Notes: a model not told the origin generated them from the letters alone. A stretch of 64,000 nucleotides of DNA from Paragonimus skrjabini miyazakii (GCA_014338405.1 JTDE01000255.1:90760-154759), one strand, 5' to 3'. Counted from the first letter of the stretch, positions 44,301 through 56,611 are shown. Numbers and translations are program-made.

Positions 44301-44801
44301 TTCGCCATTGGTTCTTTCCTGAAATTGAATAGACGCTCAAAATCTTTCAGTCGGTGATAATTAAGCCGTGACATACAACATCAGAGAAACGTTGTTCCAA
44401 CTAATGTCGTCAGGTCGATACAAGTGAATTGATATTTCTAGACATATCGTCAAACCAGTACCTTGTTTGGTTTTGGGTCTCCTATACATTAAACGCGCTG
44501 AAAGTGTCTGTGATTCATGTAACCTTTCGAATTATCTGAGTCCTTAATCTGATATCACATTGCTAGATGTCAACCTGGATGACACTGATTTACCCTGAGG
44601 TATTAAATCAACTCTGAAAATATTGTGCCAATCGAACAAAGCTTAGATTTGCTAAAGTCTCGTTATCGATAGCAGTCTGCCCTGGCGTGCTCGACTTCAT
44701 GTTGAAAAAACAATTATGTTACAGTCTACGCCATTATTCGTACAAAAATTAGATTGTTCTGCAAATATTTTTGGACAGCATCCACTGGGTTTTATTTCCA
44801 G

Positions 44802-45050
44802 TAGATACACTCGACTTAGGTTCGTTGAAGTTGGCCTGCGAATTCATAGCACATATCATTCTCGAGTATTCTAAAATCAACTACTTAATCAGCAATGATC
44901 TACTCCACTTGGTTAACCACGAAGATGATGGTTTTATGAGAGTTGGTCCCCTCGTTCCTTCTGACAAACCAACCACCCCTGTTGTAAAATTTGCAGTTCC
45001 AACTTCGCGAATTATCAATACTTCATCCACGTTGTACTGTCCCGGTTAAC
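44802..45050 (+). pseudogene. SDR pseudogene, exon 2 equivalent (truncated)
   Basis: TLDLGSLKLACEFIAHI corresponds to QLDLGSLKSVREFAARI, YLISND to YLINNAG, and SRIINTSSTLYCPG to SRIINVSSLVHYWG. Internal bases around the NYLGPF segment are missing or scrambled. A stop follows at 45047-45049, before the YxxxK segment. Confidence 0.85.
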
Positions 45051-45759
45051 ACACAATGTGTGATAACAACCACAGAACCGGTCCTGCGTTTCCGGTCAAT
45101 CATGACCAGTAAGTGCATTCCACTCACGCCACCCTACCACCTAAAACTTATAGCGTCATCCAGGAGTTTGAAGCAGACCGAGTTTCTGCACAGTTCCAGT
45201 TAGTGCTTTCAAAATCAGCACTGATCTGCACACTCCAATGAGTCTAAGACATACTGCATAACTAACCCGCCAATAAACTATTACCCACAAATATCAGCAT
45301 CTACCACCTGCCAACTTTCACCAGTATGTGCATACCCCCTATTCTATAATACCAGGTAAGTTCGGTGTTTGCTTATGGACGGTTATGACCGAAAGCAACA
45401 GCTCGATATGTCCCATTTTGATGCAATTGATCCAGCGATCCACCATATCATATAAAGAATGTTATGCACTGCATGTAAACTTTAGTACAATTAAGGCTCG
45501 CACTTAATGTGCAGTTTTGGAACGGACCAAATATAAGGTCTAACCGTAAGCAGGATTATCAGTCAAATATGGGTAGTTTACACGTTATATCTACTAATAT
45601 CCTCGATAATTTAGTCATCTCTGTAAGTGAATGACCAGGAACCGAAAGACGCAAGAAGACACACAGATGAAGGTATAGTTTGTGGCTAACACAAGGTTGA
45701 CACGGGCTCCTTAGAGTTTTACGTAGAAGTCACGAGTGCGGTTGATAGCTAGCAATAAT

Positions 45760-46055
45760 AATTTACAAGTTGAATATCGCATGCTTGATCGCAGCTTTTG
45801 CACCCAGATAGACTCTCCAGGCTGAAAGATTGTGACCAAGTGTGAGCGGTGTTCAACTTGGAATTAAACTAAACCCCGACTACTCATCAGAAATGGAATT
45901 GCGAAAAATTTTACGACGAGCTCCAATAAGAGCAACATTTGAGTGTAATGCTTCCGTCCGAAGTTTGCCGGTTGAAAGGCTTATCGAAGTCTGAAAGTTA
46001 CGATCAAGCGTGGATGATGTTCATTTAGAAGTACCCATCAGCAATCAAAAACATT
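45760..46055 (+). mobile_element. Two adjacent decayed SINE fragments
   Basis: 45825-45890 matches the SINE tail on the + strand ('gttcaacttggaattaa', 'ccccgactactcatcag'). 45912-46040 matches the hammerhead block and tail of another copy ('acgacgagctccaataagag', 'tgaaaggcttatcgaag'). The first part (45760-45825) looks like a tail piece in uncertain orientation. The hammerhead core is broken. Confidence 0.6.
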
Positions 46056-46119
46056 GTTCGGCCAGTTTAACGATATCGAAAATTTCGACCTGGTGCAGAT
46101 ATCCTGGGTTATTGGTTAG

Positions 46120-46370
46120 AGATGACAGACAGTAACTGTGTCACATATCGAATCGATCGGGCAACCTGACCATTACTAACAAACGAATGTGACTGAGCGT
46201 TCATGTATGATAAAGTGGGCACACCTAATCTGATGTCAGTGGCGTAGTATGCAACACAGTTTCCTCCTGAAAGCATTGCCGGAATTCAAATCCCGTTCAT
46301 GGGAACAATTTGCGAAGATTGCAGTCAAGTGTGAATGACGTTCAACACGAAGTTAACGAAATCTTCCATC
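46120..46370 (+). mobile_element. SINE with the hammerhead domain deleted
   Basis: Leader 'cagacagtaactgtgtc', 'gggcaacctgacca', A-box region near 46242, B box AATTCAAATCC near 46284, then a jump straight to the tail ('gattgcagtcaagtgtgaatg'). About 100 bp that would hold the hammerhead is absent. Confidence 0.75.
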
Positions 46371-46766
46371 ACTTACCAACAATATTTCCCTGTCAACTTA
46401 TGATTATGGACCCACACGGTCAAAAGCAGACGGTCACCTAACTCAGTATGATTAGATTACGTCACTTGGAATGGCAAATTATCAGTGTGACTCCAATCTG
46501 AGATTAGGGTTTGTTAACCCGGATTCATTTCATACCCATCCACTTACATGGCTGGCCGAAAGGTTATCATTCAGTTTAAGTGCACATTTCAAGCACATTT
46601 TTACCTAAAAATCGCAATAAGTCGGAACTGAGGAGACAGACAACATGTGAAATGAGCATGGTAGAAGTAAACTTGGTTACACATTTGTAATGACCAAACA
46701 CGAACTGGCGATACATTTCAAACGCTACTTGGTAACATTTCCGGTTCGTTCTTACTTTTTGCGCAG

Positions 46767-46975
46767 TTGACGATGCAAACTATCTTGGAGGCGGTAAATA
46801 TATATACTTGCATTAGTGTGCAGATACCGATCTACACTGTTTTGTCAAATAGTATGGTTTTTATTATAATAACCATTCATCGAAAAAGTATTGATGTGCA
46901 TCAGATGATACGGATATGGAATAAACAACCCTTGCCCCATCTGTGTTCTCGGATCACTGCAGTAGCAAGCCATCC
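46767..46975 (+). pseudogene. SDR pseudogene, exon 3 equivalent
   Basis: The frame reads SVQIPIYTVLSNSMV where the intact exon 3 has GAQTTLYTVLSNNVV. After a frameshift, IWNKQ corresponds to LWNKS. The acceptor TTTTTGCGCAG immediately precedes it. Confidence 0.8.
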
Positions 46976-46989
46976 TGAATACGTAACAG

Positions 46990-49610
46990 AACAGGACGCA
47001 ATGAGTAGTAAACGCTTATCCGTCTACTGTTAAAGTCAACACCGTTTATGTTAACCACTGTTTGATCAAACTAAACAGAACGTCTCGGTAGACTAAGCAA
47101 TATATAATGTGATAACGACATCTGCAAATAATGTTCAGTTTCATAGTCTGACCTCAGTGTGTATCACTCTCGTCAAAGTATGATAGGTAACAGCAACACA
47201 TGTAAAGTGGTAGAACAAAGTTCACTTCAACAAATACTAAACGCACTTATCGTCGGTTTGCTTGCACAAGTCCTTGCATCATTTCCAGCAAAACTCCACA
47301 GCGTCCCTGTAATGAGTTGAAAGATCAGGTTATCCAGCTGCATAACAATTAAATAGAGGCGCGTTCCACAACGAAGCAGACAAACCGAATCGTACAACAC
47401 CACTGGGCTCGGGGTAGGAGCCGCAATATATGAAACACCATATTGAGGAGATAAACTTATTGCCACGTCAACAATAGCAGGTAAGTGCGCATCTAGTTTT
47501 TGGAGGCTCGACAATACAATCTACTCGCCAGAGAAGCACTGCTTCGAAAAAGGAAACAGAAGGTGCTTAAGTAATTATGAACACACGGACTTCCAAGTAA
47601 ACAGCAGCTGGCTTCCACACAAACCCCACTACAGTATGTACTAGTAAAAAGTATTGATACAGCTGATTTTGTAATTAAAAACGTATCGACCTCGACTGGG
47701 GATGCCTCAACCCAACTTAATGGCGTTTATATAACGGCATTTCTGGCTGCAACGAACCAAATCGATTTTCTTAGCCTCGGCTACTATGAGTTTGGCCATT
47801 AAAACGTCTTCATACAAAATGGCTTAAACTGCTAAGTAAGGGAATATCGTCCTGGTATCAAACATCGGAAGTTAAAGCCAAGCGTTTTTGTAGAAAGCAA
47901 CTGATCACTATACACTCGATATGTTAAACTCTTGAAACTTGATGCTGATTATTACGGTGATTACAATTTTCGTAGTAGTTTGTTACTTGTCCGGAAAAAC
48001 CAAATAATGGAATACTGCTCAGACAAAAGAATGTTGTTCTAAACGATCACTACACAGCTCGTTTACATTTCTGTCCTACCAATCTAAATTCGTCAGCTCC
48101 GTTCCAAGGTACAACAGGCAAACATCAGTTTATAGATGCCGGTCTCATCTACCTTCTAAATTCAAGTGAAGGAAAACGACTTTGATGTATATTACACACG
48201 GGACACAACAATCCTGGGAGAATGTTCAGTTGATTGTTGCTAAATGGTTCAGTCGTTGTACAAATTCGTGTTAGTTTGTTTATGAAGACCAACATCAGAT
48301 GGCAACAGGGCTCAGTTTGGAATAGTATACAGTAGTAAGTATGCCTGGTTCAAAACCGTCTTGACTGTTCTGAATAGATGGTAAATTAGGATGTATAGGA
48401 TGTAAATCAAATTTGGATTCTGACAGTGACGTATGTGCCAAGGAGGTAAGTGGAGATCAACAGGAGGAAGAATATCCAGATTCCGTCAAAAAATGCTCTA
48501 GTTCGTCCAGCTGCTGTGAAGTTTTGCTTTGGGACTATGATCTTAAAGTTTTTTCCGGTTGAATTTATCCAACGGTGACTTCAAGTGCACGAAAGTAAAA
48601 ACCGACAAGGATTTTACTTCAGATATGTTAGTAGAATTAGGGATTTTTCATCATAGAGCTGTCTAAAGATTTTAGTATTTGTAACTTACGATATGTTAGG
48701 AGAAAAAGTACTCTTGACTGTCATAGAACAATTTAAAAGTGAATATCTGTCTAGAGCATACGACTCTGCACAGCAAACAGCCTCGACTAGTCCCAGTGTT
48801 GTCTGCTGTGAATTTCGAGCTCTGCGTTTCAGTTTGTCGTTAAATGGGACTTTCAGCTTTCTCTTAGTAGTGGCAGTGTTTTACGAGCTCACAGAATGCC
48901 TAAGAATTACAATATTTTTGGTTATTTCATTACTTTCAACCAAGTGAAGAGATTTTTATTCATCCGAGCAATAAGGCAGTCAAATGAGTTCGGGTAGTTC
49001 AGACGGTCGCAAATTAACTTGTCCCACCTTGGTCAGTGACGTTTGTTGTTCAGCTGAAACAGCATCGTTCAATAAGATGAAAAACGTCAAATCTGTGGAA
49101 GTTTGGTGAAGACCACGTCTTTTAATCTAACAGAAAGTCTGCTGAATGTGAAGTTAATCCACCGGAAATTGCCGTTTTACTGCTTGTTCACTTACAAGGC
49201 CACTTGGATGGGCGAGTGAACGGAACAAGCGGGTGGCTGCGTGAGACCTTCAACCACCATATGCATCGGGAAAGTGTATGCTTGCATTACAGGGTATTCA
49301 AAATCATAAATCAAACCCCGTTCGCGACCGTTCTGGTTACAGTCGAATATTCAGCGTCATCACATAGTGGTGAACCACGATCCATAAACTAGTATCGATC
49401 CACCCCACCGTTCATCGAACAGTGTGGTTGCGCACATCGTGTGATATCTCATTTCAGTGATTGGTGCATGAAGATTTCAGCCAACCAACGTCAGATCGTT
49501 ATTAAGCGCCATACCGACCGCTCGCAGTCTGGTTTTGGAATGACCAATCAAAAAACAAAATATTGCGACCGGTTTAACCGCCTGTTTCGCCATACTAGGA
49601 CACAAATGTA
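46990..49610. other. Intergenic; upstream flank of the SDR gene
   Basis: Frames of at most 95 codons with no recognisable family. No clear TATA or initiator could be assigned to the SDR gene. Confidence 0.45.
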
Positions 49611-49928
49611 ATGGCAGGCATGTCATCAGCCAGCAACACACCGGGCGAAGTGAAGGGATGGTGGAGGAAATCGTGCATAATTCAGGACCGATTAGATGAC
49701 AGGCTCGCTGTGGTGACGGGAGCAAACACAGGAATCGGGTTGGTTACGGCCGCCGAGCTAGCTCGTCGTGGGTGCACAGTGATCATGGCTTGCCGAAGTC
49801 GGGAGCGCGCACAGGCTGCTAAAAAGCAGATACTTGAAAATTACGGTCAGTCTAACCCAAAAAGCACTACATTACACGTGGCAGACGAATGTGTGACCAA
49901 ATTTCTCTCACCGGTCACATCGGAGCAA
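49611..49928 (+). CDS. SDR exon 1 (residues 1-106)
   Basis: ATG 49611 has G at -3 and +4; a second in-frame ATG lies at 49620. The exon covers the Rossmann motif TGANTGIG and the MACRSRERA segment and ends TSEQ before the donor GTGAGT. Phase 0. Confidence 0.9.
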
Positions 49929-52900
49929 GTGAGTCCGGACTCGTTTGTGAATGTTGTCTTATGATATCTCTAATATAACGAATTTTGTAAACCTACTATG
50001 ACGATGTTTGTAGTGCAGCTCCACAGCTATGGTGTCAGGCCACAGCATTTATGACCTTTCTTCCGATGCTAGGGTTAGACAACGATTGTTTTGAGCAGTA
50101 ATCAACCACCAGACGTTGAGGGACCCGCTACTGTAGAAATGTTGTTGCGTACACTACTAACTGAAACGGTTGTTAGCAAAGTCCGTTGACAACTTTTGAT
50201 TTCGCATAGTGCTTCAAACACTAAGTTGAGCCACACAGGATCAACGAAGGGTCGTATGAGCGACACGTGACCACATCACATGTGGTTGCCTCAGTATGCT
50301 AATGACGAACGTTCTCTTTGATGTATCACAGTGTCTTCACAAACTTTCGCTAGTCAAGTTCGAGCCAAATATTGTTAGGTGGATGGGAAACTTCAGGAAC
50401 ATCTGACAAAATCCAGGGACTTGTAGCAGCCAATATACTCACTTTTCAGTTACGTATCCTTCAAACAGAAGAGGAACTTCGTTCGTAGATTAACATGCAG
50501 CGCTATGAGGATAGGCGCTGATGATACGATTGAGGCAGAAATAGTGTTTTTTTGACGGATATTCGCGAAGAACGCCTATCCTGTAAACTTCGTGGATAGA
50601 CATATGGTACTGACAGAACCGAGAGTTAAGCTCCCATCTGCGGAAAAGAAGTTGGTTAATATGACACTAGACTAAAAAGGCGAGGCGTTGGCTGAACTAG
50701 GGACTCGTAGAATGAGTAACGCAATTGAAAACACTTACAGTGTGGCACAACTGCGAATATCGTTCGGATTCAAGCCGATAATCCACGCACGACTCAAATA
50801 TACGTTAAGTAAGTGTGTAACCTCATTTTGTGTTTCCTCTATCACATACTCATATTGAGTAGGCTACGTCGGTCGCACAACCAGGCGCCTTTCTCAGAGG
50901 ATACGTGAATACCACCCCACATGGCTGACTAAGGGCGAGGTGAAGTCCATTTACAGTGCAATTCTGGCTCACTTTGGTGACTCAGGGCATCAAGTCTCAC
51001 TGGAAGTGGCCTTCCAATCCACTTACCACTTGCCCACTCGGCAATCCAGAGGAGTCAAATTTCATATTCTGGCCACCGCGGAAGCGATCGGAATTTGGTC
51101 GTGTAACCCACAGTTGTGGGCTCAGAAGAAATTTGTACAGTCTCCACGGTTACTGTCCGCCAAAACACTCTTTTACTTTTAGTGAACTCGTGGGGCTATT
51201 CGAATCGTCAAAATCATGGTCGTTAATTCGAGCTCCAACTTCATTGTCCATGTGCTGTCTTGAGGTGAGGATTTCATCCCCACGATACCGTGCAACTTGA
51301 ACGCTACGAAACTATTTTAATTGATGGATGAATTACAATCCATCGACCACAAAACATCAGTGGAATGATCACGTTTGTTTTTATCTTTCTTGATTCAAGT
51401 AATCATTGTTTTCTGCCGACATAACGGTTGGATTTTGATTTCACTATTGCACCTTAGCTTGTAATAGAACAACTCGATTTGGGGTCACTGAAATCAGTTC
51501 GCGAATTTGCAGCTCGCATCACTTCAGCATACCCAAATATTCATTATTTGATCAACAATGCGGGGCTCGCGTTGGCTAATTATGAAACCACGGAAGACGG
51601 TTTTGAGAAGACTATTGGCGTGAATTATTTGGGTCCATTTCTTCTTACATACTTGTTGCTCCCCAATCTGAAACTGGCTGCCCCGTTTTCGCGAATCATC
51701 AATGTCTCATCCTTGGTACACTACTGGGGATCGCTTTGCAAACCGGACTTACATATACCTAAAGCTGTCTACGACCTCACCCGGGCCTACCGCCAATCCA
51801 AGCTTGCAAACGTGATGCATGCGCGTGAGTTGAGCCGGCGTTTGTTAGGAACAAGCGTGACTGCTGTCAGCTTACATCCTGGGGTGGTCAATACTGAATT
51901 TTTCCGTCAACATACTTCTTTGAAAAATGTGAGTTTATTCAAATTCTGGGTATATGTCTGTATGAACTTTACAAATCAGGTTATTGCAACTGTCAGCAAA
52001 CACCTTGGGATAAACTGGTTTAAACCAAACTTTCCTTTCCGACGGTCAACAGAAATACATTGACAGGCTTTCTTCTTGAGTGTACACCCATATCTCGTAA
52101 TGTTAATTCCGTTTTTCACTTTTTCGGATAGTGCAGATATTCTGAAACCAATTAATTTCTAGATCATCACATCCATTGGCATATTTTTCAACAGTTGGCC
52201 TCCTCTGTGATGTTTTTGATGAGTCAGGATGTTCTACTTTGTGTCGTACCTGCTGGTCACATACCGGGACGCTCAGTAAAGATCGACTACCAGCAATTGC
52301 ATTCTTTACTTTTGGCTACCACTGCAATTTAAGCACAGTTTCAGCTCGGATTCCATCCTAAGTAACTTCTTCTACTGTATCACATCAAAAGCTTGAAGAA
52401 TTTCGTACACCACATGTGGTAAAGTTCATGCTACTTACAGCTGGTCAGAGAGAACAGAGGATATGTTTTGCCATGCATTAGCGATTCGCCTACTTTCATT
52501 ATTAGTAAACGCATAACATACAAATTGTATACGACAAACCAATACAGACAGACGGGGAATGGACGTGCCTACAATCACATCGAGCATTGTGTCATAAACG
52601 CCGGCTGGTATGTTCTAGGCGAAATAGTTTAACTGAACACCAGTAGCTTGGGTTTCATATTGCGTGGCGATATTCTGAATGAGCTGATGTAATCAACTTG
52701 ATAACCTGTTGTTACAAGGTGTCTAGCACTCAATAATTTGGGATTTTGGACACCGGGTTTACCGGTTGGAGATTGTCAGGTCATGAGTTGTTTCAAACAT
52801 TTTGGGACTTATTCTGCTACTCACTGATATAGCTGTCGATCTGTTATGCCTATGTAAACGTCATCGCAACTGTAAGTGAACTGATAAACAACGTGAGAAA

Positions 52901-55354
52901 CAGATTAGTCAGATAAACTGCATTCGCAATTGTATAGAATTTGTCTTTTGGTGGTTTGAACCAAGTGTAATTGGACAGCTGCATACGGATGGGATAGGGA
53001 AGATTTTAACTTGCGCACGATGTTGTTTGCCAGATGATCTTTAAATTGCAAAAGTAGAAATGCATCTTTTCAGAGCTGCTTGAACCGGCTCGTTGCATTT
53101 GTTTATCATGGTGTGAATGTCCATGAACTTTTCAGGATATCTGTTTACCAGTAACGTCTTTCTGAGCATTTCCCGTTCCATCCGCAGTTTATCAGGGGTG
53201 CTAATATGCCTGATCCTATTAAATAGTGTTTCGACTAAACCCTGCTTGAATGCTATCGGGGCATAGCAGGAGAACTGAAGATATGGTCCACCCCATGTTG
53301 CTTTACAATGGACGAATGACTGTAAGGTCCTATCATCACGCCTGCTCATGATTACATCGAAGAAACCTAAAGTGCCGTTTGATGCAGTTTCGTGAGATAA
53401 AAATAGATTACATGTGAGGCAGAACCTTTATGTAGGTCACGATTATGAATGAGGTGGGCGACACACCTAGTTGTAAGTAGTAACCGCAATTCAGCGGCTA
53501 TTCGCATGTCCTATATATTCTAATGTTTTGCATTGTTGACTGAAGATAGTAAACGATATGTTAACATCTCGCGACGTATGTCTTCTATCGTTGTCGGTGA
53601 ACTGGGTCAAAAGAACGCAGTGTTTTAAAGATAAGGATTGGTTTGGTTGAATACAATTAGGGATTAAAAAATTAAAGTGATCGATATTCATGAAATTCAA
53701 AATATTGACATGCAGTTTGTTCAATAGGACTTTGTTAATATTACCTGAGACGTGTCATTCAACCCATCCTAAGATACGTTCAGTTGAAGAGCCGCCCGTC
53801 GCCACACCATTTATCCGTTGGCGTGCAAGTCCTTCAAAGCTACATCTGTTTTTTTATGCACACAGTATAACGAACTCTTCGAGGTGTCTATGTAGAATAC
53901 TTACACCATGGTTCTAGCCGGAGACAAATCACTTGAAAATTCAGCTTCCGCATGAAGAGTAGCATTTTCAAAAAAACTAACGTCAACAGCCGAACTCATT
54001 GACAGGTGTTACACTGTTTCTGCTAATTCAAAGGAATCCATCAGATAGTGGGAGGATATCAGTTTCCCTATGGGGTCTAAAGTGTTAAGTAGTCGACCAG
54101 CAACATTATGGTAAACGGAATTAGTTATGCACAAATTTGGTCGGAAATATCCTCCGTCCTTATGCACTTTAATAAAAACTCCTTATCTTGATGGTTCTGC
54201 ACGGCAGTAGCAGTATCTGGATTTCGCTCGCCATCCGTTTTTCCAGCAGTATGTTATTTTCATTCGTTTTACCAACCTTATACTGTATCTGGTGTAAATG
54301 TAATCTTCGCTTTATCACATAGTCATTCTCGCTCTTGATAGCAAAACCAGGGCCTCCACCCGACATTAGAAACACCAAATGCTGCATTTCTGTCAACATT
54401 CCCATAGCCGCATAGTCCTCCTGTTTTAGACATTACTGTTGGTCAGTGTATGTTGCTAAACTCGGCTTGAAATATCTACTAATATTGCGCCGAATCAGTC
54501 CGTCTCGTCGGCCGATATTGACCAAAATTTCCTCAGTTTATCTTCTAATATTTAAGTCAAACTTGTGTGCTCAACTTGTTTGCGCTTTTGAGCAGTCTTC
54601 TGAATTTCAAGCCAAAGAAGGCAGACAGCTGTCTCCGTAGACTGAGGTACGAAAGATTATACCCTTACTTCAAACCACCTCCAGGGCGTACACTCATCGA
54701 CCGATCTATGAATACCACATTATACTGGATTAACCCCACGGTATCCATCGGACTGTGCATCCCGTAGACCAGTTATTCATTAAGTGAACTTCATTTTTGA
54801 AATGGACGGCAAATTCCTCTCGGTTTCTCAATCGAAATTCTTAGCTATTTAATTATGAGTTCCTTAGGTATAGTTTTGTGTGAATGTCAGTGATCCATCT
54901 TCTCCCCAGCTAACTTTCAACTTCAGATGCCTCTAAAGGTTTCAACTGGAACTTGTTGCAGTCAGAAATGAACATTGTCTGGACGAAATATTTTGCTACT
55001 ACTGATCTCAAATAGCCACTGTTTTTGTGCCATTATTTACGAGCATAAGTATTTTCAGTTAATTTGGTTATCACGCCACCATCGTATTTTCAATAACGTC
55101 ATAAAGTTTAAACATTCGTTTCTTCATAGCGGATAATACATACACTCTCGAAACCGATGCAAATATCTCCCTGGTTGGGTGCGCAGACAACCTTGTACAC
55201 TGTCCTCTCTAACAATGTGGTTTCCGGCTTTTACTACGACAACTGTTTACCGAAACGTGCATCAGAAACAGCAATGAATGATGGTGAATGTAATTGGCTG
55301 TGGAACAAATCACTGGAGCTTCTGAGTATCCCCCAAACAGCAGCTACTCAATGA
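49611..55354 (+). CDS. Retinol-dehydrogenase-like short-chain dehydrogenase/reductase, three exons
   Basis: Joining 49611-49928, 51458-51928 and 55130-55354 gives 337 residues in one phase with GT-AG introns. The product is a classical NAD(P)-dependent oxidoreductase of the RDH11-14 type. Visible motifs are TGANTGIG (36-43, cofactor loop), D113, NNAG (139-142), the serine pair S190-S191, Y217-RQS-K221 (catalytic YxxxK), HPGVVNTE (246-253) and GAQTTLY (280-286) followed by GFYYDNC, as in the C-terminus of retinol dehydrogenases. ACRSRERA after strand 2 has the Arg pattern typical of NADP preference. The first 31 residues lack the hydrophobic anchor of vertebrate RDH11-14. The substrate (retinoid, steroid or other carbonyl) cannot be told. 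A dead duplicate lies 6 kb upstream, and each intron holds a Penelope-like fragment. Confidence 0.92.
50330..51205 (+). mobile_element. Penelope-like element 3' fragment in SDR intron 1
   Basis: The + strand translation from about 50480 reads like the end of a Penelope-type reverse transcriptase (NFVRRLTCSAM, then LPSAEKKLVNMTLD, ISFGFKPIIHARLKYTLSK), followed by a GIY-YIG domain: VGYVGRTTRRLSQRIREYHP at about 50861-50920, ILAHFGDSGHQV, and the end segment NPQLWAQKKFVQSPRL. A TGA stop sits within the GIY motif. An almost identical copy lies inverted at 59250-59800. Confidence 0.85.
51458..51928 (+). CDS. SDR exon 2 (residues 107-263)
   Basis: After the acceptor CACCTTAG it reads LVIEQLDLGSLKSVREFAAR. 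It contains NNAG, INVSS, YRQSK and HPGVV, that is, the whole active site. The donor is GTGAGT at 51929. 157 codons, phase 0 at both ends. Confidence 0.93.
52630..53960 (-). mobile_element. Penelope-like element, antisense in SDR intron 2
   Basis: Read on the - strand from high to low coordinates: a degraded catalytic box around 53890 (YIDT where YVDD is usual), then NGTLGFFDVIMSRRDD (about 53390-53345), SFVHCKATWGGPYLQFSCYA and FKQGLVETLFNRIRHISTPD (53041-53349). These are typical of the RT thumb of Penelope-like elements. Near 52890-52830 follows a GIY-YIG type VYQFTYSCDDVYIGITDRQL. Stops occur between the blocks, so it is inactive. The length of the 5' part is unclear. Confidence 0.8.
53041..53349 (-). 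pseudogene. Penelope-like reverse transcriptase, thumb fragment
   Basis: Uninterrupted frame of about 100 codons with SFVHCKATWGGPYLQFSCYA, LVETLFNRIRHISTPDKL and LLVNRYPEKFMD, in the same order as in intact Penelope-type proteins (YRKPTWxGxYLxF ... LxxTLxxRAxxICTPD ... NGYPxxF). Confidence 0.8.
55130..55354 (+). CDS. SDR exon 3 (residues 264-337, stop)
   Basis: After the acceptor TTTCTTCATAG it reads RIIHTLSKPMQISPWLGAQT and then TLYTVLSNNVVSGFYYDNC, and ends LWNKSLELLSIPQTAATQ with TGA at 55352-55354. It matches the C-terminal GAQT...GxYFxDC...LW..S part of retinol dehydrogenases. An additional small exon before it cannot be excluded but is not needed for phase. Confidence 0.88.
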   Translation, partial: RIIHTLSKPMQISPWLGAQTTLYTVLSNNVVSGFYYDNCLPKRASETAMNDGECNWLWNKSLELLSIPQTAATQ

Positions 55355-56611
55355 TCAATCTTCCACACTGTCCGACAGTGCGCATTAACTAAAACCTGGA
55401 GATCGTCATTGTTTACTTCCGGTGAATTGGTGGTTGCTTTGTTTTTCATATTATTTTCGTAAATCGTGTGTGAACTTTGGTCCAAAATTGTAGCACGGAT
55501 AAATTCGCAAGAATCGATACCCTAGACCAAATTGGCTGCTGATGCAAGACTGAAATCAATTGTGTGCAAATGAATTGTATCTGACCTTGTCGATTTTCTT
55601 CGTTCAGTTCGGTTTGCGTGTGAAGTATTTCACCTTCAGTCGTTCCTTAACGGTTTTTGGGCTATAGGACCATACGCCTTTGGTTTTATAGTTACATATG
55701 GAAGATTTTCTAGAGGTACTGAACGATGAGTTGCTTTCTAAATCTGGTCTATGTGCAAATCATATGGTTCGAACTAGTTCACCTTCAGTCCGACTTTACG
55801 GCCACTAGTATCTCTCCACGGCGACAAAGTGCATATCAGGCACCTCACCCGATTGATTTTCTGGTGTAGTAGACGACATACGCTGTTTGATCCACGTCTG
55901 TAGTCACGTGGTTATTGCATGGATCTTTTCTGTTTGTCTCACCCACAACAGTCCCCTTTCTTAAGTGCATCGCAAACCCATCCTATCGACAAATCGTTCA
56001 CCTTCAACTGTGAACTTAAATCTCAACAGATCTTTGAATGATCCTGCTAATCTCAGCGGCATATTTATGTATCAATCATGCTTGTGAGGCTATCGAATGT
56101 CGCGCGCTGTTTTAAAATGGAACGGTGGATATTATCAGGCTTTGCGAGTTCACACTACAGACTGGCACATTCAAAACAGCAACGGACATTCAAGGGACGG
56201 TGTCTACGAATCTTTTTTGTAAGACACACGGTCGCACATAAATAGAAAAACCCAAGCGATTCGGAAAAGGGCAGAAGGTCAGTTTGCGAATAGAAACAAA
56301 TGTTTAAGTCCATGGTGCTAGGACCGCAAGGAAAGGATGTGCAGGTAAATCTGAAATGAGTGGCCGAACAGGTGAACAGCTTTTTGCCAAATCAACCAGA
56401 CACACGGGTGTGACATAAGTCTGTGACACGAGCTGTTGTCTCATATCGACATAAGTTTAACTATTTGCAATTCCGAGTGACGCAACCACACGGATCAAAT
56501 ACAGTATAAGTTGCAAATGCCTATGACTTTCATCCCCAATACGTTGCAGTTTCCTCTAAAAATGTTTAGTCAAACAGTCAGTGGAACATAGAAGACATTA
56601 AACCAAGTATA
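55355..56611. other. Downstream of the SDR gene; no recognisable gene
   Basis: Contains the 3' untranslated region, for which no clear AATAAA was found. The phrase 'ttcaccttca' recurs at about 55629, 55779 and 55999, with no known meaning. Confidence 0.4.

Larger units (their letters stand above)
43262..46975 (+). pseudogene. Decayed tandem duplicate of the SDR gene, three-exon layout preserved
   Basis: Three blocks in the same order and strand as the intact SDR gene at 49611-55354 match its three exons: 43262-43496, 44802-45050 and 46767-46975. Both internal blocks are still preceded by a plausible acceptor (TTATTTCCAG at 44801 and TTTTTGCGCAG at 46766). Retained introns mean a DNA-level duplication, not retroposition. 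The cofactor motif TGANTGIG has become NGLNTGIE, the segment with the catalytic Tyr and Lys is not recognisable, and the start codon and frames are broken. SINE scraps fill the second intron. It cannot encode a working dehydrogenase. Confidence 0.85.
51929..55129 (+). other. SDR intron 2
   Basis: 3201 bp, donor GTGAGT and acceptor TTTCTTCATAG. The frame of exon 2 stays open past the donor to 52063, but exon 3 homology supports splicing. An antisense Penelope-like element fills about 52630-53960. The rest (53960-55129) holds short frames without a recognised family. Confidence 0.75.

Noticed and set aside
51929..52063. Continuation of the SDR exon 2 frame past 51928
   Set aside because: A GTGAGT donor is present and the C-terminal GAQTTLY block is found in a later exon in correct phase; the read-through peptide resembles nothing.
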